Assembly (NCBI GenBank): GCA_036924835.1 | Contig: JBAGRR010000001.1 | Span: 1,054,001-1,118,000, forward strand | From: Nitrobacteraceae bacterium AZCC 1564 | GTDB taxonomy: Bacteria > Pseudomonadota > Alphaproteobacteria > Rhizobiales > Xanthobacteraceae | Direction: 5' to 3' | Length of the DNA stretch: 64,000 bases | In this document: one piece after another, positions 37,682-46,531 of the stretch | How positions within the stretch are numbered: position 1 is the first letter of the stretch | Layout of the letters: each line of letters opens with the position of its first letter | The notes under the pieces: model-generated | Databases searched by the model: none | Told to the model about the DNA's origin: nothing | Seen by the model: the letters and a program-made list of their open reading frames with translations, nothing else | Program-made: the position numbers and the translations under genes

Positions 37682-38827
37682 TCACTTGGTAGCTTCGATG
37701 TGCTTCTCGAAGACGATATTTCCCTTCTCATTCTTCACGATGTTATAGCCGTGAAGACCATCACCGTTCTCGTCGAAGTTATACTCGCCTTCCGCTCCCT
37801 GATATTTCTTGATGGCCAGTATCGCCGCACGGATCTTTTCAGGCTCGGTGGACTTCGCAGTGTTCATGGCCTTTGCCAGCACGTTGATGGCATCGTAGGT
37901 CCATGCGCTCTGGTTGTCCGGCGCGAGCTTGTAAGCATCGCGATAGGCTTTGCCATAGGCCTTGGACGCCTCGCTGGAGTCTTCGGCATAGTCGGCGACA
38001 CCGTATGTTCCATACAATGTGGCGCCGGCAAGTCTCGTCGACGACACGCCAACAATAGATGGCGATCCCACCCACGGAATGTTGACGCCGAGTTGGCGTA
38101 ACTGGCGAGCGAAGATGCCGAGATCGTTCTCGAAGGTGAAGTAGCTGCCGAGAACATCAGCACCGGACTGCTTGATGGCGAGCACCACCGGCGTGAAATC
38201 CTGGCTCTGGTTTGCGTAGCCCTGATCAAGCACCGGCTTTATCCCGAGCTTGGCCAATCCTTCTGTAAGCGCCTTGCCGCCCGCCGTGCCGAAAGCGTCA
38301 GTGGAATGCAGGATCGCCCATTTCTTCTTGCCGAGCGTGTTGACACCGTACTCAGCAATCACGCTGCCTGAGTAGCTGTCGTTGGGACGGAAGCGAAACA
38401 GCCATTTGTTGCCCATGTGCGTCAGGTTGGGATCTGTTCCTCCGATCGCCATCGGCTTGCCGAGCTTCAATACGTCGGGAGCCATGGCATGAACCTGTGT
38501 CGAGCGGATCGAACCAAGGAATGCCACGATGTCCGGCTGCGCAGCGAGCTTGGAAAACGCGAGCACGACGCCTGGATTGGTGGTCTGATCGTCTTCTGTC
38601 ACGAGCTCCAGTTGTTTGCCGAGTACACCACCTGCCTTGTTGACGGCTTCTAGTGCTAGTTTTGCGCCGTTAAGCGCGAATTTGCCCTGTTCAGCGGCTG
38701 AGCCGGTGACAGGAAGGACCATGCCAATCTTAATAGTGGCACCCTGGGCGGAGGCGCTTCGGATTAATGCAGGCGCAGCAAGCCCGGCAGCCAAACCAAT
38801 AGAAAAATCACGTCGCGTCAGCTTCAT
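37682..38827 (-). CDS. Liv-type ABC transporter binding protein, Tat-exported
   Basis: This periplasmic binding protein of 381 residues belongs to the LivK/receptor family ANF group. The N terminus has TRRDFSIGLAAGLAAP, a twin-arginine signal, ending near SASAQ. The mature part begins IKIGMVLPVTGSAAEQG. It heads the leftward operon that ends with the aldolase gene. A 349-base gap upstream contains its promoter and that of the divergent exported-protein gene. The ligand is unknown; the linked aldolase and dehydrogenase make an organic or sugar acid more likely than an amino acid. Confidence 0.9.
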   Translation of the reverse strand: MKLTRRDFSIGLAAGLAAPALIRSASAQGATIKIGMVLPVTGSAAEQGKFALNGAKLALEAVNKAGGVLGKQLELVTEDDQTTNPGVVLAFSKLAAQPDIVAFLGSIRSTQVHAMAPDVLKLGKPMAIGGTDPNLTHMGNKWLFRFRPNDSYSGSVIAEYGVNTLGKKKWAILHSTDAFGTAGGKALTEGLAKLGIKPVLDQGYANQSQDFTPVVLAIKQSGADVLGSYFTFENDLGIFARQLRQLGVNIPWVGSPSIVGVSSTRLAGATLYGTYGVADYAEDSSEASKAYGKAYRDAYKLAPDNQSAWTYDAINVLAKAMNTAKSTEPEKIRAAILAIKKYQGAEGEYNFDENGDGLHGYNIVKNEKGNIVFEKHIEATK

Positions 38828-39176
38828 TGTTTTCTCCCTAATGGTCGTGCGTGTACCCGCCGACCTTGTTGGGTCAGATTAGATGACCGAAAATCGATGT
38901 TGTCCACTGGGGGAAGAAAAATCGTTTTGGATGGCGATGCGTGCTGCGTCGCACGGCTCAAAACTCGCCGAGAAAATAGTCACTGGCCAAAGGTAAGCCG
39001 ATAAACCCGATTTACGCGGCGACTGCGGCCGACTTCAGAAAAGGTTTACGACGATTGGCATCACGGGCCATATCGCCTTCTATTGTTGCAGTTTTTGCGC
39101 TTTTGAACCACTTTGCTGACATTTTCCCGTGAACCAAACCGTGGTATGAGCCACAAACATATACCGACATCAACGG
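38828..39176. other. divergent intergenic region
   Basis: This 349-base gap separates two divergent genes. It contains no convincing ORF, RNA gene or composite hairpin. It should hold both promoters. The stretch before 39177 is AT-rich compared with the rest, but I cannot define promoter boxes with confidence. Confidence 0.5.
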
Positions 39177-39695
39177 ATGAGCTTTCAAATGACTCTCTCG
39201 GGGCTAGGTTTTAATTTGCGTCATTTTCGCGGTGGGGCTCTCGCCGCTGCAATTTTTGTAATGGCTCCCGCCGTCGTCCACGCCGACTCCGCGCCGTTTG
39301 CCAATTTTGCGGGCAACTGGTCAGGCAATGGCACGATCTCCATCGCCGAAGGGGGGACCGAACGTATCCGCTGCCGCGGGACCTATACGGTGGACGGCAG
39401 CGGCAACAACCTGCATCAAGTCCTGCGTTGCGCCAGCGACAGCTACAAGTTCGAGCTGACCAGCGACGTCGCAGCCAGCGGAAGCAACATTTCCGGGTCC
39501 TGGAACGAAGCCAGCCGGGGCATCAACGGCAGCATCCAAGGCAGCGTCGCCAATGGTCAGATCAACGCCTTGGTCCAGACCAACGGTTACGCAGCCACAT
39601 TCAACGTTGTGACCCGCGGCAACAAGCAGTCTGTCAACATCAGCTCGAAGGGCGAGCTGCGTGGGGTCAACATCACGCTGGCCCGCGGCAACTGA
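39177..39695 (+). CDS. exported protein of unknown function
   Basis: This 172-residue protein has an N-terminal signal with hydrophobic core GGALAAAIFVMAPAVVHA and probable cleavage after VHADS. The mature part is rich in Gly, Ser and Asn, starts FANFAGNWSGNGTI, and has one pair of cysteines (about residues 62 and 82) that could form a disulfide in the periplasm. The alternating pattern suggests beta strands. Similar small proteins are, from memory, widespread in Bradyrhizobium relatives without known function. It is monocistronic and ends in a strong terminator. The start could also be an ATG three codons in. Confidence 0.8.
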   Translation: MSFQMTLSGLGFNLRHFRGGALAAAIFVMAPAVVHADSAPFANFAGNWSGNGTISIAEGGTERIRCRGTYTVDGSGNNLHQVLRCASDSYKFELTSDVAASGSNISGSWNEASRGINGSIQGSVANGQINALVQTNGYAATFNVVTRGNKQSVNISSKGELRGVNITLARGN

Positions 39696-39705
39696 TCCTC
39701 AACGA

Positions 39706-39753
39706 AACAAAAAGAACCTCATGGCGGAAATCCGTCATGAGGTTCTTTTTGTT
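39706..39753. terminator. strong bidirectional intrinsic terminator
   Basis: Long arms (AACAAAAAGAACCTCATG and its complement) around a short loop end in a T-rich run. It lies between convergent genes and should stop transcription both from the exported-protein gene and from the RND gene. Confidence 0.9.
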
Positions 39754-39794
39754 TTCACAGGCGAATGAGCAGTAGTAGCTCTATTTAGTTGCCC

Positions 39795-42155
39795 TTATTT
39801 AGCTGATTTGGCTCCCCAAGCAGCCTGAATGCGGCGCGAGGTACTGATCAAGAACATCGCGGTTGGTCTCAGGATAAAGAGATCGGCGACCAGTGCCGCG
39901 ATCATTGAGAACGCGCTGAGCCATCCAAACAGACGCAGCGATGGCAGGTCGGAGAAGACTGTCACCACCAGACCACAAGCCAACACCACCGTCGTCAAGA
40001 TCAGCGCCGGACCGACCAGCACCGTGGCGCGCTCCACTGCCTTGCCTTCGTCAAGGTCGGGCCGCTCCTCCAGCCGCAAGCGGTTGAGGAAGTGAATCGT
40101 CGCACTGAGCCCCAATCCGAACGAGACCGTCAGCGCGACCACGCTGGCAAACTGCAATCCCTCCCCCATCAGCCAAAGCACAGTGCCGGACAGTACGACC
40201 GGGAAAATGCCCGGCAGAATGCTCACAAGCATGACGACCACTGAGCGGAACGCGAGCCCGATAAAGGCTGCGACCAGCAAGAACTCAATTGTGAGACCGT
40301 GATTGAGCTTGTCGATCATGGCAGCGCTGTTACGGGCCGCGATGGCCGACAGGCCGGTCACGGCGATCTCATATCCAGGATGAGCCGAACGAACCGCCCC
40401 CATGGCCCTATCGAGCTTTTCGACGGTGGGCAGGATCTGGCTGGAATCGAGGTCCGGCACACGCCCTGAAACGACAACCGCATCCTGCTCCTGGGAAATG
40501 AAGCGCCTGACCAGATAGGCCGGAAGCATGTCGACATACTGCTTCAGGATTTCCACGTCAGACCGCCCCGCCTTTTCAGCGAGCCAGCGCCGCAGTGTCT
40601 CGAGAGACCAGACGTTACCAACCCCTGCCTGCTTTTCGATGATCGAATGCACCGCCGCGATCGTATCCAGCGTCTCCTTGTCATACAGGGATTTACCCTT
40701 CGGAAACTCGATCAGCACGTCGATCGGATTGGCGCCGGTCAACTTGGCATCGAGACGGCTCGACGCAGCAACCGCCTGCTGTTTGTCGGGCACCTGATCG
40801 GCCAGGCGGTAACGCGGCTGAAGGTTTGCATAAATAATGCCCAAGCCACCAACCACCAGCAACGCGATCAGGCTGAACAATGCAGGCCGGCCAACCATGC
40901 GCACGGCGATCCAAGCACAGAAGGCACGAAGCGCTTCAACCCCCTTGTCGGCCCCCTTGATCTTGGTGGCGAACACATTCTCCTTGCGCACAAGGAGAAC
41001 ACCGAAGACCGGCACCAGTGACAGCACGGCGAGCAGCGCAATGAGCGTCGCCATTAGTCCCGCTTCACCGAACGTGCGGATCAGATCGGAATCGGAAAAC
41101 TGCAGCGCGATGAAGGACAGCGCGGCAGTGCCGTGGGTCAGCACGCAAGCCGGGCCAACCACAAGGACGGCGTTTCGAAAAGCCGAATACTTGTCTTCGC
41201 CTGCAATGAGCCGATCGCGGGCTGCGAACGTCAATTGCATGGAGTCAGAGAAACTGATGACCATGATCAGCGGGGTCATCACGTTCAGGAACATGTTAAG
41301 GCTGAATCCCAGCCAGCCCAATGCACCGATCGAAAGCAGGATCGCCAGCAACGGTGGAAAAGCCGCCACAATCATGAACGAGATGCGGCGGAAGAAAATG
41401 ATCGCGATGATACAGCCCGCAAGAATTCCCGCGATATTATAGGTAAGACCATCGCGCTCGACAGCGTTGCGGATCTCAAGCTGCATCACCGGAACACCGG
41501 ACAGCTGGCTGGTGAGACCTGTGCCTTCTAGATCCTCCGCCATCGCCTTGCGGACTTCGCCGATGGTGGTGTTGAGCCCCTTGTTGCCGACGATCTGCGG
41601 GTCCAACGCCAGCACGATCAACGCAAGCGTGCCGTCTTCCGAGAGCAGCTTGCCGCGGATGACTTCGTTAGATTTCACCTTCGCGATGAAGGCGTCGTAG
41701 TCCTTGCCCTCGGGCAATGTCTCGGGGAACAGCGCCGCAGGCAGCTTGCCGTTTTCCGGCGGCTGACGCGCAGAGAACAAGGAGATGATGCCGCGCGTAC
41801 CGTCGATCAACTGCAGGTCAGTGACCAGATCGCGCAGCTTCTCAAGAGAGTCCCGTTCGAGCAGAGTCTTGCCTTCGACCACCACCAGCACGTCATATTC
41901 GCTGGAGGGGAAACGCTTCGTCACTTCCTCGTACTGCTTGTATTCGGGGGTATCGGATCGAAACAACTGGCTGAGCGAGTCGTCGATCTTGATGCGCTGA
42001 ATGCCGAAGACGGCGACGACGCAGAGCGCCAAGAGAATGGCGGCAGCCAGCTTTGGCGCGCGGAGTGGGATCAGGCCGATCCTCTCGATCCCAAATGCGA
42101 TACTGAATTTACCGGCAGTGCCGGGGGTCGGATCGTTTGAAATTCCGTGCGACAA
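39795..42155 (-). CDS. RND-superfamily (MMPL-type) transporter
   Basis: This 786-residue inner-membrane protein has two repeats, each with one N-terminal membrane helix, a large periplasmic domain (about 55-215 and 450-600) and a five-helix bundle. This is the MMPL/sterol-sensing-domain-like RND pattern. SFSDSMQLTFAARDR in the first bundle and SFGLGLSATIHFLNR in the second are the characteristic paired sequences. Members export lipids or hydrophobic molecules. HpnN, the hopanoid transporter, is of this superfamily but is usually longer, and this gene is about 30 kb from the hpn operon, so I do not use that name. Confidence 0.85.
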   Translation of the reverse strand: MSHGISNDPTPGTAGKFSIAFGIERIGLIPLRAPKLAAAILLALCVVAVFGIQRIKIDDSLSQLFRSDTPEYKQYEEVTKRFPSSEYDVLVVVEGKTLLERDSLEKLRDLVTDLQLIDGTRGIISLFSARQPPENGKLPAALFPETLPEGKDYDAFIAKVKSNEVIRGKLLSEDGTLALIVLALDPQIVGNKGLNTTIGEVRKAMAEDLEGTGLTSQLSGVPVMQLEIRNAVERDGLTYNIAGILAGCIIAIIFFRRISFMIVAAFPPLLAILLSIGALGWLGFSLNMFLNVMTPLIMVISFSDSMQLTFAARDRLIAGEDKYSAFRNAVLVVGPACVLTHGTAALSFIALQFSDSDLIRTFGEAGLMATLIALLAVLSLVPVFGVLLVRKENVFATKIKGADKGVEALRAFCAWIAVRMVGRPALFSLIALLVVGGLGIIYANLQPRYRLADQVPDKQQAVAASSRLDAKLTGANPIDVLIEFPKGKSLYDKETLDTIAAVHSIIEKQAGVGNVWSLETLRRWLAEKAGRSDVEILKQYVDMLPAYLVRRFISQEQDAVVVSGRVPDLDSSQILPTVEKLDRAMGAVRSAHPGYEIAVTGLSAIAARNSAAMIDKLNHGLTIEFLLVAAFIGLAFRSVVVMLVSILPGIFPVVLSGTVLWLMGEGLQFASVVALTVSFGLGLSATIHFLNRLRLEERPDLDEGKAVERATVLVGPALILTTVVLACGLVVTVFSDLPSLRLFGWLSAFSMIAALVADLFILRPTAMFLISTSRRIQAAWGAKSAK

Positions 42156-42462
42156 GGCAAACCCGATTCGATGGAAGGCAGGGAACTTTTATCTAGCAGA
42201 TTTCCGGCGTGACGAGGCGTGGCATCCAAATAAAGCAGGAATAAGTGCCTGAAAGTCACACATTTAAGAGCTAGTTTCCCTCACCTAAGGGGTAGGTCTT
42301 TCCCATGACACCGGCCCGCCCTCTGAAGGGACTTCGCCCCTCCGGGAGCCCAAAATGACCATGGAATCCGCCAAGTTAGCCCGGCTGGCCTCGGGAACCG
42401 GCTTCAATCAGAAGACCTCACTGCCATCTACCGCTCCGTCAGCGCGCTGATATAACGCCGCC
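42156..42462. other. intergenic region before trhO
   Basis: This 307-base gap lies between the divergent RND gene and trhO. It holds presumed promoters for both and a possible small ORF at 42355-42450. I see no RNA gene or repeat here. Confidence 0.5.
42355..42450 (+). CDS. possible 31-residue leader peptide
   Basis: The frame MTMESAKLARLASG... ends in TGA at 42448, twelve bases before trhO. It has a well placed GGGAG at 42343-42347. The peptide has no membrane segment or run of one amino acid that would suggest classical attenuation. Its only supports are the ribosome binding site and position; conservation in relatives would decide. Confidence 0.3.
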   Translation: MTMESAKLARLASGTGFNQKTSLPSTAPSAR

Positions 42463-43245
42463 ATGTCGTACAAGGTCGCTGCTTTTTATCAATTCGTCAC
42501 CCTGCCGGATTTCCAGGCCCTGCGGGAACCCCTCCGCAATATGTGCGTGGCCCTGGACATCAAAGGTATTGTCCTGCTTGCCGAGGAAGGCATTAACGGC
42601 ACGGTCGCCGGCCGCGAGGTCGCAATCGATGCGTTGGTGAACCAGCTACAGAATGGCGCCCTCTTCAACGGACGCCTGAACAATCTGGAGCTTAAATTCT
42701 CCGGCGCCGCTGAAATGCCCTTCAACAGGATGAAGGTGCGGCTGAAGAAGGAAATCGTGACCATTGGCGATCCGGACACCGATCCGAAGGCGAAAGTCGG
42801 CATCTATGTTGATGCCGCGGACTGGAATGAGCTGGTCAAACAGCCGGATATTCTTCTGATCGACACCCGCAACCAGTTCGAGGTCGAGATGGGAACGTTC
42901 GAGGGCGCACTCGACCCGAGCATTACCCGCTTCGGTGAATTCCCCGATTTCGCCAGCCGTGCACTCGACCCAGCCAAGCACAAGAAAATCGCGATGTTTT
43001 GCACCGGCGGAATTCGCTGCGAAAAAGCCAGCTCCTACCTGCTCTCGCAGGGCTTCGAGGAAGTTTATCATCTCAAAGGCGGTATCCTGAAATACCTTGA
43101 GGATATTCCGCAGGACCAAAGCCTGTGGCGCGGTGAGTGTTTCGTATTCGATCAGCGCGTAGCTCTCGGCCACGGCCTCGTCGAACGGGAGAAGGTCGTA
43201 GGCCCCCTTATCGAAGGGGAAACGAGCGAGGCCGCGGATGAGTGA
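42463..43245 (+). CDS. trhO: tRNA uridine(34) hydroxylase, rhodanese family
   Basis: TrhO (YceA) makes 5-hydroxyuridine at the wobble position of tRNA using O2. The 260-residue protein has an N-terminal acylphosphatase-like domain ([10 protein letters not shown]) and a rhodanese domain with LIDTRNQFE and the loop [10 protein letters not shown], which contains the catalytic C180 and a second cysteine at 186. The length is at the short end for the family. The stop overlaps the start of slyX by eight bases. Confidence 0.93.
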   Translation: MSYKVAAFYQFVTLPDFQALREPLRNMCVALDIKGIVLLAEEGINGTVAGREVAIDALVNQLQNGALFNGRLNNLELKFSGAAEMPFNRMKVRLKKEIVTIGDPDTDPKAKVGIYVDAADWNELVKQPDILLIDTRNQFEVEMGTFEGALDPSITRFGEFPDFASRALDPAKHKKIAMFCTGGIRCEKASSYLLSQGFEEVYHLKGGILKYLEDIPQDQSLWRGECFVFDQRVALGHGLVEREKVVGPLIEGETSEAADE

Positions 43246-43459
43246 GCCCCAGTCGCTTGCGGCACGGATCGACGCGCTGGAAATCCGCATCGCCTATCAG
43301 GATGAGACTATTGAGGCCCTGAACAAGACCATTACTGAACAGTGGCGCCTGATTGATGCGCTAAACCGGGAGATGGTCAATTTGCGCGACCGCCTCCATG
43401 ACGCCGAGTTGAAATCGGCTGCCGGGGGGCCGCCCGAACCGCCACCCCCGCATTATTGA
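43238..43459 (+). CDS. slyX: SlyX-family protein
   Basis: This small cytoplasmic protein of 73 residues has a heptad-like coiled coil ([19 protein letters not shown]) through about residue 58 and a proline-rich tail ending PPPPHY, both usual for SlyX. Function is unknown in the family. The ATG lies inside the end of trhO, so the two are translationally coupled. The stop is 20 bases before a composite hairpin repeat. Confidence 0.9.
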   Translation: MSEPQSLAARIDALEIRIAYQDETIEALNKTITEQWRLIDALNREMVNLRDRLHDAELKSAAGGPPEPPPPHY

Positions 43460-43479
43460 TGGATGGCGGATGGCCAATC

Positions 43480-43647
43480 CTAGTGGTTCGATTCTAACAT
43501 TTGCACCCCGCCTCGGCGGACACCCTTGCAAATGTTAGAATCAAAGAACCACTAGCAAATATAAGCTCCTAGTGGAGCTTTAGATTTGACATTCGCCGGA
43601 TGAACTCGCTGCGTGACCGGTAGCGAATGTCAAATCTGCTCCACTAG
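43480..43647. repeat. composite bulged-hairpin repeat, two units, inverted orientation (I, J)
   Basis: Unit I spans 43480-43555 and unit J 43569-43647, with spacer CAAATATAAGCTC. Unit I has stem core GATTCTAACATTTGCA and a TTT insertion on the right arm; unit J has core GATTTGACATTCGC and a TTT insertion on the left arm. Read on the other strand, J then I match inner units F and G of the array at 31905-32235 in core, loop (CTACCGGTC-like, and CGGGGTGC) and spacer (GAGCTTATATTTG). It is thus an inverted copy of that inner pair, in the gap between slyX and the Liv importer. Confidence 0.85.
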
Positions 43648-43750
43648 CCCAAACGGCTACTGATTTTTTTGCTGCGGAATAAACGGCAAAAAAATAGCAA
43701 TTCCAGCGCGGAACTGTATGGTCCCCCTAAGGACAATGAGGAGGACATGA

Positions 43751-44932
43751 ATGCGTAAAATTGCAATTTTCGCGGCAGCTGCCGCGGCACTGGCCGCGAC
43801 ATCGGCATCGGCCGACGATCTAAAGATCGCGCTGATCTATGGCAAAACCGGCCCGCTCGAAGCCTATGCCAAGCAGACCGAAACGGGGCTGCGGATGGGC
43901 CTGGAATACGCGACGAAAAACACCATGACCGTGAATGGCCGTAAGATCGTCATCATCACCAAGGACGACCAAGGCAAGCCGGACCTCGCCAAGGCTGCGC
44001 TTGCTGAAGCCTATCAGGACGACAAGGCCGATATCGCGATCGGGACCACCGCCTCGGGCGCAGCGCTCGCCATGCTGCCCATTGCGGAAGAAAATAAGAA
44101 GGTGCTGATCGTTGAACCGGCGGTCGCCGATGCTATCACCGGCGACAAGTGGAATCGCTACATTTTCCGTACCGGCCGCAATTCATCCCAAGATGCGATT
44201 TCCAACGCCGTCGCTATCGGCAAGCAGGGCGTGACCATTGCGACTCTCGGCCAGGACAATGCCTTCGGCCGCGATGGTGTCGCAGCGTTCAAGGAAGCGC
44301 TCGCCAAGACCGGTGCAACCCTTGCCGCTGAAGAATATGTGCCGCCGACGACGACCGATTTCACCGCCGCCGGACAGCGCCTGTTCGATGCGTTGAAGGA
44401 CAAGCCGGGCCGCAAAATCATTTGGGTGATCTGGGCCGGGGGTGGAGATCCGCTGACCAAGCTGCAGGACATGGATCCGAAGCGCTATAGCATCGAGCTG
44501 TCCACCGGCGGCAACATCCTGCCTGCCCTCGCCGCCTACAAACGGCTGCCCGGCATGGAAGGCGCGACCTATTACTATTACGGCATCCCGAAAAACCCGA
44601 TCAACGAGTGGTTCGTCTCCGAGCATCGGAAGCGCTTCAACGCGCCGCCGGACTTCTTCACGGCGGGTGGTTTTGCCGCGGCTATGGCGGCTGTGACGGC
44701 CGTTGAAAAGGCTCAGTCGACCGACACCGAGAAGCTGATCGCAGCGATGGAAGGCATGGAGTTCGACACGCCGAAGGGCAAAATGGTGTTCCGCAAGGAA
44801 GACCATCAGGCGCTCCAGAGCATGTATCACTTCCGCGTCAAAGTTGATCCCAACCTGGCCTGGGCAGACAACGAGCTGGTCCGGGAATTGAAGATCGAGG
44901 ACATGAACATCCCGATCCGCAACAAGCGCTGA
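43751..44932 (+). CDS. Liv-type ABC transporter binding protein
   Basis: This periplasmic binding protein of 393 residues has a Sec signal (MRKIAIFAAAAAALAATSASA). The mature part begins DDLKIALIYGKTGPLEAYAKQ, typical of the LivK-like group. The start at 43751 follows AGGAGG at 43739-43744; an ATG at 43747 in another frame runs only three codons (ATGAATGCGTAA) and overlaps this start. It is the first gene of a rightward five-gene importer. The ligand is unknown; it is not close to the binding protein at 37682. Confidence 0.9.
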   Translation: MRKIAIFAAAAAALAATSASADDLKIALIYGKTGPLEAYAKQTETGLRMGLEYATKNTMTVNGRKIVIITKDDQGKPDLAKAALAEAYQDDKADIAIGTTASGAALAMLPIAEENKKVLIVEPAVADAITGDKWNRYIFRTGRNSSQDAISNAVAIGKQGVTIATLGQDNAFGRDGVAAFKEALAKTGATLAAEEYVPPTTTDFTAAGQRLFDALKDKPGRKIIWVIWAGGGDPLTKLQDMDPKRYSIELSTGGNILPALAAYKRLPGMEGATYYYYGIPKNPINEWFVSEHRKRFNAPPDFFTAGGFAAAMAAVTAVEKAQSTDTEKLIAAMEGMEFDTPKGKMVFRKEDHQALQSMYHFRVKVDPNLAWADNELVRELKIEDMNIPIRNKR

Positions 44933-44945
44933 GCGTGTGAAACCT

Positions 44946-44970
44946 GATGGCCGGGCTTGTCCCGGCCATC
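44946..44970 (+). promoter_or_regulatory. intercistronic hairpin after binding-protein gene
   Basis: A perfect 10-bp stem (GATGGCCGGG, with its complement) and a five-base loop follow the binding-protein stop, with no T run. This is the third importer in the window with such a hairpin in the same place. Confidence 0.55.
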
Positions 44971-45044
44971 GCCATTATGACTATGGCCTGAAGCCGGTCT
45001 ACCCGGCATAACGTCAGGCTTGGCGATTCCAATGCGAGCGGCCG

Positions 45045-45812
45045 ATGACCCTCACCCTCGAAACACGTGACATGACCATCCGCTTTGGTGGCCACGTCGC
45101 CGTCAATAAGGTCAGTTGCACATTCCGTCCGGGCGAACTCACCGCCATTGTCGGCCCCAATGGTGCCGGCAAAACCACCTATTTCAACCTGATCTCGGGA
45201 CAGCTTCGTCCGACCAGCGGCGAGGTATTGCTCGATGGCGAGAATATCACCCGGCTGTCCGCGCCTTTGCGAACACGCAAGGGACTTGGCCGCGCGTTCC
45301 AGCTTACGAATCTTTTTCCGAATTTGAGCGTGGAGGAAAACATCCGCCTCGCGGTGCAGGCGGCCTCCGGCGCGCATTACGATATGTTGCGACCATGGAT
45401 GAAACGGCGCGACCTGATCGAGCGTGCCGACGACATCCTCAACACCATCGCACTCGGCAATCGGCGCACTGTGGCAGCGGCCGCCCTTTCCCATGGCGAT
45501 CAGCGCAAGCTCGAAGTTGCACTGATGATGGCACTTGAGCCAAAGGTGTTCATGTTTGACGAACCAACCGCTGGCATGAGCGTGGACGAAGTGCCGGTGG
45601 TGCTCGACCTGATCGCGAAGCTCAAAACCGACAGCAGCAAAATCATTCTGCTGGTCGAGCACAAGATGGATGTGGTGCGCTCGCTGGCTGACCGCATCAT
45701 CGTCCTGCACAACGGGCAGCTTGTTGCCGACGGCAAACCTGCGGAGGTCATCGCCTCGCCAATCGTGCAGGAGGCGTACCTTGGCATCGCCCCCGGAAAG
45801 ACCGCGGCATGA
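45045..45812 (+). CDS. livG: Liv-type ABC transporter ATPase, LivG
   Basis: This is the first ATPase of the second importer, 255 residues. It has Walker A GPNGAGKTTY, the LivG-type loop GRAFQLTNLFPNLSVEENI, a signature region ALSHGDQRKLEVALM, and Walker B VFMFDEPTAGMS. The start ATG is 112 bases after the binding-protein gene, across the hairpin. It overlaps livF by four bases. In the other importer in the window the same function is fused to LivM. Confidence 0.93.
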   Translation: MTLTLETRDMTIRFGGHVAVNKVSCTFRPGELTAIVGPNGAGKTTYFNLISGQLRPTSGEVLLDGENITRLSAPLRTRKGLGRAFQLTNLFPNLSVEENIRLAVQAASGAHYDMLRPWMKRRDLIERADDILNTIALGNRRTVAAAALSHGDQRKLEVALMMALEPKVFMFDEPTAGMSVDEVPVVLDLIAKLKTDSSKIILLVEHKMDVVRSLADRIIVLHNGQLVADGKPAEVIASPIVQEAYLGIAPGKTAA

Positions 45813-46531
45813 GCGATATGCTGAACCTCACCGGCGTCCACACCCATATTGGGCAGTATCACATCCTGCACGGCGTCGACTTCGTGGTGCCCGCAGGCCA
45901 GACCACGATGCTGCTTGGCCGCAACGGCGCAGGCAAAACGACAACGCTGCGCACCATCATGGGCCTGTCATCGCCCTCGTCCGGCCAGATCGCTCTCGCC
46001 GGGCAAAACATCGAAAAGAAGGCCACACCGGATATTGCCGCTCTCGGCGTCGGCTATGTGCCGGAAACGATGGCGGTGTTTTCCGACCTGACGGTCAAGG
46101 AAAATCTCGTGCTAGCCGCGCGGCAGGGTCCGCTTGATGATACACAGCTGCAATGGATCTTCGGATTCTTTCCAGCTTTGAAGCGCTTCTGGCTATCGCG
46201 CGCCGGCTCTCTTTCCGGTGGACAAAAGCAGATGCTGTCCATCGCACGCGCCATCGTCGAACCACGCAAGCTGTTGCTCATCGATGAACCGACCAAAGGT
46301 CTTGCACCCGCGATCGTGGTCAATCTGATCGAGTGTCTGGCCGAAGTGAAAAAACGCGGCGCAACCATCCTTCTTGTCGAACAGAATTTTCGTGTCGCGC
46401 AGGAAGTCGGTGACAGCGTCGTCGTGATGGACAACGGCAAAATCGTGCACCGCGGCGCGATGACCGATCTTGCACAGGATACCCCTCTGCAGGAAAAACT
46501 CCTTGGCCTCAGCCTGGAGGCACATCAATGA
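45809..46531 (+). CDS. livF: Liv-type ABC transporter ATPase, LivF
   Basis: This is the second ATPase, 240 residues. Walker A is GRNGAGKTTT, the signature is LSGGQKQMLSIARAI and Walker B is LLLIDEPTKGLAP. It overlaps livG by ATGA at its start and livH by ATGA at its end, showing tight coupling through the operon. Confidence 0.93.
   Translation: MSDMLNLTGVHTHIGQYHILHGVDFVVPAGQTTMLLGRNGAGKTTTLRTIMGLSSPSSGQIALAGQNIEKKATPDIAALGVGYVPETMAVFSDLTVKENLVLAARQGPLDDTQLQWIFGFFPALKRFWLSRAGSLSGGQKQMLSIARAIVEPRKLLLIDEPTKGLAPAIVVNLIECLAEVKKRGATILLVEQNFRVAQEVGDSVVVMDNGKIVHRGAMTDLAQDTPLQEKLLGLSLEAHQ

Noticed and set aside
38646-38660. CTAGTGCTAG inside the binding-protein gene at 37682
   Set aside because: It is in coding sequence with no hairpin arms around it, so it is a chance match to the repeat tip.
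39795-42155. HpnN hopanoid transporter
   Set aside because: The superfamily fits, but the protein is shorter than HpnN as I know it and the gene is far from the hpn operon.
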